A stretch of DNA of 64,000 nucleotides from Desulfoluna butyratoxydans (lineage in GTDB: Bacteria > Desulfobacterota > Desulfobacteria > Desulfobacterales > Desulfolunaceae), in the NCBI RefSeq assembly GCF_900699765.1, contig NZ_CAADHO010000003.1:186001-250000 (forward strand). Direction: 5' to 3'. Numbering within the stretch: position 1 is the stretch's first letter; every line of letters begins with the position of its first letter. The translations under genes and the position numbers were made by a program. The notes beneath the pieces were generated by a model. The model saw only the letters and a list, made by a program, of their open reading frames with translations, was not told the DNA's origin and searched no databases. This document shows, in pieces, positions 53,314-61,444 of the stretch.

Positions 53314-55593
53314 ATGATGGTATTTAAGCGTTTTGTGATGATGTTGTGTGTGGTCGGCCTGTTCGCGACCGCCTGTGCCTCCGACAGCGAAAAGCGGGAT
53401 GCGTATTATGAAAAGGGGCTTTCCTATGTTGAAGAAGGAAGGGCGAGGGAGGCCCTGCTGGCCTTTAAGAACTGCGTAAAAATCGATCCCGGTTACTCCA
53501 AGGGCTGGTACGAAATCGCGACCATCGCCATTGAGCAGGGGGACCCGAAGAGGGCATTCCGGGCCTACCTGAAGGTGGTGGAGAAAGAGCCGGGTCATGC
53601 CGGTGCGCATTTTAACCTGGCCAAGCTCTACCTGCTGGCTCGAAAGACGGAAGAGGCCCGCAGGCATATTGACCGGGCCCTTGCCGCCGAACCCGAACAT
53701 ACCGAATACCTCATGGTTTCCGCCGCAATTTTTTCGGTTGACGGTCTTGTTGACGAAGCCCTGGCGTTATACGAGCAGGTCCTGGCGCTGAACAAAAAGG
53801 ATCCCCGTCCCCTTCTTGGCATGGCGCGCTTAAAGGCCGGGGCCGGGGACATCTCCGCTGCTGAAGCCTTCCTTCGGCAGGCCATGGCTACCGAACCGGA
53901 GGCCATTCGACCGCGCCTCGATCTGGTCAGCCTGCTGACACGCAGCGAGCAGTATGACAAGGCCGAAGTCGAGATGAAGGCCATTGTGGCCGATCACAGC
54001 GACGATGCTGAGTTGTTGATTGCCTTGGGTGATTTTTACGTGGCTCGGAAAAAATATCCGGAAGCGGAGCTTGCCTATCGCGATGCCGTTGCCAGGGATC
54101 CTCAGGCCTTTCGACCGGTGATGAAACTGGCCAGGTATTATCAGGTGAGGGACGATGCGGAGAAAGCCGAGGCCATGTACCTCAAGGCCCTTACACTCAA
54201 GCCCCAGGATGCCGGGGTCAAGGTGACGGTGGCCAGGTTTTACGCAAGTCGCGGGGACCTGGTTAAGGCAGGCGATATGGCTGCAAAGGTTCTGGAAGCC
54301 TCGCCGGGGTTTGTTCCCGCCTTGAGCCTGAAAGGCGAGCTTGCGTTGCGCGAAAGGCGCTTTCAGGATGCTCTGGAGGCCTTTTCTGCGGTCATCAAAG
54401 AGGACGCGACCAACGCCGAGCCTTACTATCTGCGTGGGGTGGCCGGTATGGGGCTGGGGAAAGACGACCTGGCCAGAACAGATGTGCTCAAAGCCCTGGA
54501 GCTGAAGCCAAACCACCTCAGGGCCCAGGTGGCCTTGGGCGAACTCTATTTTAACGGGCGTGAGTTCAAGCTTGCAAAGGAGAGCCTGGAAAAGGTCCTT
54601 GTCAGGGCCCCGGGGCTGTTCAAAGCACATTTTCTCATGGGGCAGGTCCTGGCCTCCATGGGCGAGCATGACAAGGCGCAGCAGGTGTATGCCCGTCTCA
54701 AGGAGCAGGCGCCGGACAATTCCGCATTGTTTTACCGGTCCGGGATGCTTTTCATGGCCCGGGGCGAGATGGATCGCGCTCTGGAGGACCTGGCAACGGC
54801 ACGTGCCGTCAATCCGGCTCTCATGGATGTGTTCGCATCCATGGTGCGCTGCATGATGGCCATGGATCAGGAAGCAGAGGCCCTTGCCCTCTGCCGCGAG
54901 CAATTGACGGTTGTGGAAGGGACCCCGGCTGCCACGGGCATGGTGCACTGCATGATGGGTGATATCTACGCCGAGAAAGGGGACCTGGCTGGGGCCGAGG
55001 AGGCCTACCTGGCCGCTGTCCGAGCCAGCTCAAAGATCATTCGTCCCTATTACGGGCTGGCTGCGGTCTACCACAGGCAGGGAGATACGTCCAAGGTGAT
55101 GGCGCAGCTCAAGGGGCTGAGCGAGAAAAAGCCGAAGGACCCCATGCCCCATGTGCTCATGGGCATTGTCAGCGAGGGGGGAGGGGATGTGGAGACCGCC
55201 AAGGCGAGCTATCGTAAGGCTCTGTCCCTGCGCGACGATATTGTGGTGGCCACAAACAACCTGGCTTACATTCTTGCCGACTCCGGTGAAGAGATCGATG
55301 AGGCCCTGGAGCTTGCCAGGACAGCCAGGAGCAAAGCCACCGACGACCCCAGTGTCATGGATACCCTGGGCCTGGTCTACTACCGCAAAGGGCTTTACGA
55401 CAGCGCGATTTCCGAGTTCAGGGACAGCCTTTCCAAATTACCTGAAAATGCCCTGGTGGCCTATCACCTCGGGCTGGCCCTTCATGCCAGCGGAAGAACA
55501 GAGAAAGCACGGGTCTCCCTTGAGCGGGCCCTGGCCCTTAACGCCGACTTCAAGGGGGCGGATAAGGCCCGGGAGATTTTGGCCATGGATTGA
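53314..55593 (+). CDS. PEP-CTERM-system TPR lipoprotein (PrsT type)
   Basis: 759 residues. Signal peptide with lipobox-like ATAC (MLCVVGLFATAC), so a probable lipoprotein anchored by that Cys. The rest is a superhelix of about 20 tetratricopeptide repeats (for example ALLAFKNCVKIDPGYSKGWYEIATIAIEQGD; NALVAYHLGLALHASGRTEKA). The length, the lipobox and the TPR content fit the 'putative PEP-CTERM system TPR-repeat lipoprotein' family, which accompanies exosortase EPS loci. It probably scaffolds polymer assembly or export in the periplasm. A strong GGGGGAAG site precedes ATG 53314; a terminator follows. Confidence 0.92.
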   Translation: MMVFKRFVMMLCVVGLFATACASDSEKRDAYYEKGLSYVEEGRAREALLAFKNCVKIDPGYSKGWYEIATIAIEQGDPKRAFRAYLKVVEKEPGHAGAHFNLAKLYLLARKTEEARRHIDRALAAEPEHTEYLMVSAAIFSVDGLVDEALALYEQVLALNKKDPRPLLGMARLKAGAGDISAAEAFLRQAMATEPEAIRPRLDLVSLLTRSEQYDKAEVEMKAIVADHSDDAELLIALGDFYVARKKYPEAELAYRDAVARDPQAFRPVMKLARYYQVRDDAEKAEAMYLKALTLKPQDAGVKVTVARFYASRGDLVKAGDMAAKVLEASPGFVPALSLKGELALRERRFQDALEAFSAVIKEDATNAEPYYLRGVAGMGLGKDDLARTDVLKALELKPNHLRAQVALGELYFNGREFKLAKESLEKVLVRAPGLFKAHFLMGQVLASMGEHDKAQQVYARLKEQAPDNSALFYRSGMLFMARGEMDRALEDLATARAVNPALMDVFASMVRCMMAMDQEAEALALCREQLTVVEGTPAATGMVHCMMGDIYAEKGDLAGAEEAYLAAVRASSKIIRPYYGLAAVYHRQGDTSKVMAQLKGLSEKKPKDPMPHVLMGIVSEGGGDVETAKASYRKALSLRDDIVVATNNLAYILADSGEEIDEALELARTARSKATDDPSVMDTLGLVYYRKGLYDSAISEFRDSLSKLPENALVAYHLGLALHASGRTEKARVSLERALALNADFKGADKAREILAMD

Positions 55594-55614
55594 TGATCCG
55601 TGTGGTCGAGTCGT

Positions 55615-55645
55615 GGTCCCCGCCTCTGGCGGGGGCCATTTTTCT
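55615..55645 (+). terminator. Rho-independent terminator after the TPR lipoprotein
   Basis: GGTCCCCGCC / GGCGGGGGCC, a 10-pair stem (one G-T) with a TCT loop, immediately followed by ATTTTTCTTT. It lies 22 bases after the stop codon. Confidence 0.92.
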
Positions 55646-55736
55646 TTAAGGCCTGCTTGCCGAATCGTTTGTCGGTTTGGCGTGGACTCGTTAACTCTTC
55701 CCCGTGGCCTGACGAGGCCTTGAGCTGAGTGAACCC

Positions 55737-56891
55737 ATGAAATACCTTCCGTTTAAGCAAATTGTGTTTTCACTGATGTTGCCCGCCCTGATGTATGTGT
55801 GGTTTGTTCCCCTGTGTGAGAAAGGTGTTGCAGCGTATCACCGGCCCCGCATGGTGCAGGTGCTCCTTCACAGCGACCGGTCGCTTTTGGAAGGGGAGGT
55901 TGGGGTCAAGGCCGTGGTGCGGGACAACCTCGGGCGGTATGTGGAGACGCACCTGTCCCTGGCGCTTTTTTCAAGCCGCACCATTACGGTGAGGACCGGC
56001 GGTGGTGAGCTGGTTTTTCCTGTGTCTGAGATTCAATCCTCACCCCTGGATGATCGGCAGGTTGTTGCCGCTGAGAACTACCGCCTTCTTGAAAGGGGGC
56101 TGAACCTGGAGATCGCCCTGTTTACCGGGCCGGATGCCCCGCTGTCTGTCATGGCCCTTGCGCTGTTCAGCGCCGTGGCTCTTTTGGCATTGTATCGGGT
56201 GTATCGCAAGCAGGTTCGTTACAGCTCCCTGGAACGGATTGATCGGGAGCAGGCCATAGCCTCTTTGGAACATGGGCAGAGGGCGGCCCAGGAGGAACTC
56301 GACACGTTGAGTGCTCGTCAGGAGTCCCTTCAGGGTGCCCTGGAGCAGGCGCGGACGGCTCTGGTGGAGTCTGCCGAGAGCCAGACGGGCATGGAGGAAG
56401 AGATCGAGATTCTGGAGACCCTCATTGAGGAGAATGAGGAGCAGCTCATTGCTCAAAAAGGCGAAATCGATCGTCTGACAAGGCACATGGCCGATCAGCA
56501 GCGGCCCGTGAAAGAGAAAAAAAGCGGGAAACGTGCCCACCGGGAGAAGGAGCGCATCGCCAGGCGCCTTTCAACGTTATACAAGCACCTGAACGTTCAC
56601 GATCGGGCGATCCAGGGGTTCCTGGCGCTGGACGAGTCCATGCGCCTGAAGTGTGAGGAGTTGATCCATCAGCTCAACGAAGATCCCGCCGGGGTGCCTG
56701 TAAAGCGTAAGGTCTTCGGAGGCAAAGGGCTGGATACCTTTCTGGAGGCGGAGTTCGCGTACAAAGGCAGGCTCTACTTCATGCGCCTTCCCGGGGGAAA
56801 GGCGGAGGTGGTGGCCATCGGGACCAAGAACACCCAGGCAACGGAGCTCGGCTACCTGCACCGCATCAGTTCCGGGATGAAATCTGCGTGA
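55737..56891 (+). CDS. Membrane-anchored coiled-coil protein of unknown function
   Basis: 384 residues. An N-terminal TM (IVFSLMLPALMYVWFVP) leads to a beta-rich periplasmic domain (about 35-130, VQVLLHSDRSLLEGEVGVKAVV). A second TM (LSVMALALFSAVALLALY, about 136-155) and a cytoplasmic coiled coil (about 165-270, Glu/Gln/Leu-rich) follow. The C-terminal domain ends RLYFMRLPGGKAEVVAIGTKNTQATELGYL, whose strand-rich shape faintly recalls the RelE fold but is unassigned. It is separated from the TPR gene by a terminator. Two TM segments linking a periplasmic and a cytoplasmic module suggest signalling or structural coupling. Confidence 0.75.
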   Translation: MKYLPFKQIVFSLMLPALMYVWFVPLCEKGVAAYHRPRMVQVLLHSDRSLLEGEVGVKAVVRDNLGRYVETHLSLALFSSRTITVRTGGGELVFPVSEIQSSPLDDRQVVAAENYRLLERGLNLEIALFTGPDAPLSVMALALFSAVALLALYRVYRKQVRYSSLERIDREQAIASLEHGQRAAQEELDTLSARQESLQGALEQARTALVESAESQTGMEEEIEILETLIEENEEQLIAQKGEIDRLTRHMADQQRPVKEKKSGKRAHREKERIARRLSTLYKHLNVHDRAIQGFLALDESMRLKCEELIHQLNEDPAGVPVKRKVFGGKGLDTFLEAEFAYKGRLYFMRLPGGKAEVVAIGTKNTQATELGYLHRISSGMKSA

Positions 56892-57126
56892 GGTGACCCG
56901 CAACCAAGGGCCTCACGGTTACCCAAAAAACAAAATAGCCGTCATTATCCAGCTTGCCTCCTGCGGATCGTTTTTTGGAAAAAGCTACCGCCTTCGCCAG
57001 GGGCTACGACGCGACAAGCCGCAAAAAAAACAATCAGAGCATGTCGAAATGATTTCGGCGGACCCTGGAAAGACTCACTTAAGACCTGTTTGTCACACCC
57101 AACGCACATAATCGGGCAAAAGGTTC

Positions 57127-57149
57127 GCCTCCGGCAGGGCGCCGGAGGC
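57127..57149. terminator. Hairpin between convergent genes
   Basis: GCCTCCGGC / GCCGGAGGC, nine perfect pairs, loop AGGGC. It lies in the gap between two convergent genes, where a bidirectional terminator is expected; the reverse direction has GAACCTTTT after it. It also belongs to the GCCTCCGGC palindrome family in this window. Confidence 0.45.
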
Positions 57150-57180
57150 ATAAACGGAATCGCTGGTTATGGGGATGCCT

Positions 57181-59757
57181 TTACCTGCAGCTTTCAACGA
57201 AACATCCCCCGCCGGATGACCCGGCTGCCCGGTCTCCCGCAGGGTCATCATCATCGTCTTCTCCGGGCTCCTCGAAATCGGCTGTGTAGTCGCCCATGCC
57301 CACGGCGATGAGGGGTTCTCCTTCGGAGGCAAAGGCAGCAGGTCGGCTTTCGCCGTTGGCCTTGTTGTAGGGTTCGGAACCCATCTTTCCCCATTGGAGA
57401 AGCTCACCGTCTGCCCTTAGTGCCGGGAGCCGTCCCGCCGGAAGGGTGGCGTCCCCTTCCACGGGCCCCAGGCCGACAATCAGCTCATGGGTGCCGTCAT
57501 TGTTCATGTCCAGGCATGTGGGGCGGGTTTCACCCGTTATGGTGTTGTACCCTTCCCAGTCAACCTTCAGCCATTTGAGGTGGGTGAGGGTGTCGTCTTC
57601 CCATTGGACAACCGCCATGTTCCCATCGCCTCCTTTTCCGAGTCCGATAATGATCTCGTCTTTTTCGGGCTCACCTACCTCTTCTTCCTCCATCTCACCG
57701 CATGTGGGCCACGTCTCGCCGTTTTGCGCGTTGTATTCCTTCCAGTCGACCTGGCCCCAGGTGATGGTGTCAAAGGGGGCTGTCAGATCGGCACTGCAGG
57801 GTCTGTCCAACACGGCATAGCGGCCGTTGGGCGAGACGGCGCCTTCCTCGTCCCCTCCCAGTCCCACGATGATCTCCATGCAGTTGTCGCCGTCCATGTC
57901 ACCGCATGCCGGGCGGGTTTCTCCCACGGCCAGGTTGTACTCCTCCCAGGGGAGTGTCGTTGTGGTTTCAAAGGTGACATGCTCCCCGTCAAAGGAGAAG
58001 ATGGCGATACGCCCCCCTCCTCCTTTGCCAAGGCCCACCACGATCTCATCTCTGCCGTCGTTGTTGAGGTCGCCACAAGCTGGCCAGGTCTCCCCGTTGA
58101 ACTCGTTGTACAGGGTGTATTCCCCTTCGGGGAGGCGTCCCCAGGCCAGGTGCTGGTACGTGGGGGAGACAACCTGGAAGAAGCCCCCGGGAATGGCTGC
58201 GTCGTCTTCCACAGGACCCAGGCCGATGATGAGCTCGGTGTTGCCGTCTCCGTCCAGGTCTCCTGACGCCACGCGGGCTTCTTTGGTCGCCTTACGATAA
58301 TTCTCCCAGCCCACGGTGAGCCACAGCCGGTGCTCCATATCGCAATCAATGATCTCGACGGACGCATGTGCCGGTGTGGTCTGGGGCTCGATGGGGGTGA
58401 GGGTGTCCCGGACAGTGCAAGTGGCTACACTGGTGTTTTCGTCTGTGTCTGAAACGGTCAGGGTAAAGGTCAGCTCGATATCCTGTGGCAGGGACCGGGG
58501 TGCGATAAAATGGGCCGTGGCCTGATCCGGGGTGTCCAGGATGACATCGGGGCCTCCGGTCTGGCTCCAGTGCCAGCTCGGGGGACAGCCCTCGGGAAAC
58601 CGGGAGGCACTTCCGTCCAGAGTCACCTCTTCCCCTTCACGGACAACCTGATCGCCCCCTGCGTCGGCATGCAGGGGTTTGGTGATGGTGATCACAACGG
58701 TATCGCTGTCTGCGAGGCCTTCCGTATCGGTGACCAGGACCTGGAAGACCAGCTGGACGCTGTCGTCTTCACCAAGGGCAGGGGCTGTAAAGGTGGGCTT
58801 GATGCTTGACGTATCTGACAAGGTCACCGATGGCCCCTGGGTCTGGGTCCACTGGTAAGAGGCAATACCGTCATCCGGGTCGCTGGAGGCCTGGGCCGTG
58901 AGGGTGACCGCTTGCTCTTCCAGGGCAAACTGGTCGGGCCCTGCATGGGCGTTGGGGGGGCGGTTGTCCAGAGCAAACTGCACCTCAGCGATGGCTGAAT
59001 CCGTGGCCCCGTCATCGTCAGTGACCGTCAGCTGGAATGTGAGGATGACGGGTGTTTCCGGTTTATCCGGGTTTTCAGGGTCTTCCGGCTCTACCGGTTT
59101 TTCCGGCATGATAAAGGTTGCTGTCTTTGTATCTTCCCCTTGGAGGGTGACCCCCGGGTCTTCATAGCCGAATACCTGGCGCCAGTGCCAGGCGACGATG
59201 CTGCCGTCCGGATCGCTGGAGCCTTCTCCGGACAGGGTGATGGTTTGTCCCTCTACGGCAATTTGGGGCGGACTCGTGATGACATCCGGGGCCGTGTTTA
59301 GCGACCCGAAAGTTGCGGAGATCTCCTGGGAGTAGGCGGCCGGTACGTTTGCTTCGTTATAGGCCCTTACCGCAAAATAATAGGTGGTTTCCTCTGCAAG
59401 GTTTTCCACCGTATGGCTCATGACAGGCGGGGAACCGGCTGGCTGGGTAATGATGGCGTGGCCGGAATACTCTCCTTCGGCGCTCGTGCGCCATGAGAGG
59501 CGATAGTGCCCGGCAGAATCGCATGGTGTCCAGTGGACGGTGACTTCCCCTGCAAGGGCTGCCCTTGGGGGGCAGAGAGTGAGCATGCACCACAGCAAAA
59601 GGGTTCCGAAAGCAACCCATGGCCTGGAATGAACCCGGAGCGGGTGGGGAGGGCAGGAGGGCGGCGATGCCGAAGCATGGCCCCGGGGATATTTGGTTAT
59701 AAACAAGGGGGGGGGGATGTGGGGGGGGCGGTGGGTGCTATCGGGTCGGTTCATCAT
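57181..59757 (-). CDS. Large secreted FN3/PKD/FG-GAP-type repeat protein
   Basis: 858 residues from ATG 59757, overlapping the upstream gene by 20 bases. A long polar N-region precedes a hydrophobic signal segment (WVAFGTLLLWCMLTLCPPRAALA, split here from a longer stretch). Then come an FN3-like domain (TVHWTPCDSAGHYRLSW), three PKD-like domains (GSSDPDGSIVAWHW, ASSDPDDGIASYQW, FPEGCPPSWHW), and six repeats of about 60 residues, each with a YN...GE(T/S)RPACGD..DG..E.IVGLG pattern and Asp-rich Ca2+-type loops, probably a beta-propeller. The end is acidic, then Gly-rich, GGGCFVESCR. The 5' coding region has C10 and C8 tracts. A surface or secreted adhesin-like role is inferred. Confidence 0.8.
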   Translation of the reverse strand: MMNRPDSTHRPPHIPPPLFITKYPRGHASASPPSCPPHPLRVHSRPWVAFGTLLLWCMLTLCPPRAALAGEVTVHWTPCDSAGHYRLSWRTSAEGEYSGHAIITQPAGSPPVMSHTVENLAEETTYYFAVRAYNEANVPAAYSQEISATFGSLNTAPDVITSPPQIAVEGQTITLSGEGSSDPDGSIVAWHWRQVFGYEDPGVTLQGEDTKTATFIMPEKPVEPEDPENPDKPETPVILTFQLTVTDDDGATDSAIAEVQFALDNRPPNAHAGPDQFALEEQAVTLTAQASSDPDDGIASYQWTQTQGPSVTLSDTSSIKPTFTAPALGEDDSVQLVFQVLVTDTEGLADSDTVVITITKPLHADAGGDQVVREGEEVTLDGSASRFPEGCPPSWHWSQTGGPDVILDTPDQATAHFIAPRSLPQDIELTFTLTVSDTDENTSVATCTVRDTLTPIEPQTTPAHASVEIIDCDMEHRLWLTVGWENYRKATKEARVASGDLDGDGNTELIIGLGPVEDDAAIPGGFFQVVSPTYQHLAWGRLPEGEYTLYNEFNGETWPACGDLNNDGRDEIVVGLGKGGGGRIAIFSFDGEHVTFETTTTLPWEEYNLAVGETRPACGDMDGDNCMEIIVGLGGDEEGAVSPNGRYAVLDRPCSADLTAPFDTITWGQVDWKEYNAQNGETWPTCGEMEEEEVGEPEKDEIIIGLGKGGDGNMAVVQWEDDTLTHLKWLKVDWEGYNTITGETRPTCLDMNNDGTHELIVGLGPVEGDATLPAGRLPALRADGELLQWGKMGSEPYNKANGESRPAAFASEGEPLIAVGMGDYTADFEEPGEDDDDDPAGDRAAGSSGGGCFVESCR

Positions 59758-60514
59758 GGTCTCGCATGCCTGGTCGGAGTGTTTTGGTTGTGGTGAGTTT
59801 ATCGGGCATGGTTCCCAGGACAGGAACGCCCAAGTGCTCGGCGATTTGTTTTTCTGATTTGTATGAGGGGTCAAGGGCTTCGATGACTACCTGGGCCAGG
59901 ACAAATACAAGGAGGCCCCCGGCAAAGCAGATGAGGGCCGGGATGAGTCGTGAGGGTTCCCAGATACGTCGGATGGTTCGAGATGTGTAGGTCATCTCCG
60001 GGGTACTTTCCATGGGGGGCGGTGCGGGAAGGTCCAGGCGCTTGTAACCCTCCTGTATGCGCCGGAACAAGGTGTTCCCGTAGTAGGTTACCAGGCGTTC
60101 CCCGGTTTTTCGGTTTTTTCCGATGTAGGTGACGGTGACCAGGCCTTCTTCATTGAGGCCTATGGTCAGATTGTCCCTGGCTTCTGTGTAGAGCTCGGTT
60201 CGGTGGGCCTGGGTCACGATGGCCTTGTATCCCAGGGGGTAGTCGAGGATCAGATGGGGGAAGAAGTTCCCCTTGATGAACCGGGCGGCCTGTTCGGGAG
60301 AGGCGGTGATCTCGGAAAGGGTCATGGCCTCCGTGGGGGATTCTGGGGCTGTGACCGGTGCATCGGCGGGAGATGGAAACGAAAGGGCGATGGCAAAGGT
60401 ATGGGGCTTATAAGCCATAGCCATAAGGTAGAGGAGGGGCAAGGCGATGGCCAGGCTCAGGTACCTGCGGTTTTTATTGATCCGATACAGCATCCGTTTG
60501 ATGTAAAACAGCAT
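59738..60514 (-). CDS. Wzz-like chain-length determinant family protein
   Basis: 258 residues from ATG 60514, chosen for the AGAAAGGAA site upstream; an upstream ATG at 60565 is in frame but without a site. An N-terminal TM (YLSLAIALPLLYLMAMAY), a periplasmic region (RFIKGNFFPHLILDYPLGYK, GLVTVTYIGKNRKTGERLVTYYG), and a second TM (LIPALICFAGGLLVFVLAQVVIEAL) followed by SYKSEKQIAEHLGVPVLGTMP, the hallmark of Wzz/BY-kinase modulators. No kinase is fused or adjacent. It overlaps the repeat-protein gene, so the two form an operon separate from the main EPS locus. Function beyond the Wzz-like fold is inferred. Confidence 0.82.
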   Translation of the reverse strand: MLFYIKRMLYRINKNRRYLSLAIALPLLYLMAMAYKPHTFAIALSFPSPADAPVTAPESPTEAMTLSEITASPEQAARFIKGNFFPHLILDYPLGYKAIVTQAHRTELYTEARDNLTIGLNEEGLVTVTYIGKNRKTGERLVTYYGNTLFRRIQEGYKRLDLPAPPPMESTPEMTYTSRTIRRIWEPSRLIPALICFAGGLLVFVLAQVVIEALDPSYKSEKQIAEHLGVPVLGTMPDKLTTTKTLRPGMRDHDEPTR

Positions 60515-60695
60515 GGTATTCCTTTCTGTTGTGTATCGCGGTCTGGTCAACGGGTGATGATACATGATGTGGCTTTAGCCCGGATGTTGCACGGGTCGAG
60601 TGCACTCATTTACTGATGCTTTTGCTTGTTTTAAAACTCGGATAACGCAGAATATGGATGCGCTACACTCTCCCTAAAGATGAGAAAAGCGATCA

Positions 60696-61138
60696 GTGAA
60701 CAGTGTGGTGTATTTTGTCTTTGTGACAGTACTGAATTTAGTTGCGTCGTTAACCATTATGGCTGGCTTGTTGTTTTTGATATGGGAAATACCCGGGTTA
60801 ACGTTGCCTGATAGTAAAAATGCATGGATTGCGTATGCAGGTGAATCCTGCAAAATCGACTCAAGGGGTCCGGGGGGATATGCTAGTTTGATATACTTTT
60901 ATTGTTTTTGTTCGGACTCTTTTCCTATGATGCGTTCAGACGGCGCATGTCGCGTGTCTATATCGCTGAAACGGCAAAGGGAAACGCGTTCACGTGCATG
61001 ATAAATACACGGGATGGCGCGTGTGCCGTGCTGTCTGGGTGTACTAGCGAAAGAATATGGGAATGCCCATACATTTTCAATGCTTTTTTGTGGCGAGTGA
61101 GTATTTTTTTACTTTGGTGCCTCTTACGGGTGGCGTGA
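60696..61138 (+). pseudogene. Frame-disrupted small membrane protein gene
   Basis: Two overlapping forward frames each look like parts of one membrane protein. The first (GTG 60696) starts SVVYFVFVTVLNLVASL, a TM helix, and runs through IWEIPGLTLP to about 60890. The second opens at 60887 with ILLLFLFGLFSYDAF, a second TM helix, and continues RRRMSRVYIAETAKGN to a third hydrophobic segment before the stop at 61138. A one-base change (-1) in the T-rich stretch around 60890-60910 would join them into one product of about 145 residues. A real degraded gene, a sequencing error or programmed slippage could explain it. Confidence 0.4.
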
Positions 61139-61444
61139 GGAATCAACGGTTCTCGTGGCCGTGGCTGGGGAAGACATAAAGGGCGGGCGCGGCGACGCGT
61201 GATATTCCGTGCGATGCGGCGAATCAGGTGGTGCTCCGTAACATGTCGCCGTTGAGGAAAAGAGCCGGAAAACGGTATTTCTTTTTCGGTATTCTCGAAC
61301 GGGGTTTTGTTTTTGAGGGGGTGTGCGGCGGTTTCCTGAACAGTTTTATGTGGTCCCTTACGGCACTTTTCTGTGGCGGTCCCCAATGAGGGGCTGATAT
61401 AGGAAGCGTATGAATCCATCACCCCAAAGGGAGACGTTTGCCCC
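61139..61444 (+). other. Gap before hemW, no gene recognised
   Basis: About 306 bases. It contains the direct repeat CGGTATT...CGGTATT near 61275-61295 and a short GGAGA site close to the hemW start. The reverse-strand frame across it has basic, low-complexity content unlike a protein. A hemW promoter was not pinned down. Confidence 0.4.
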
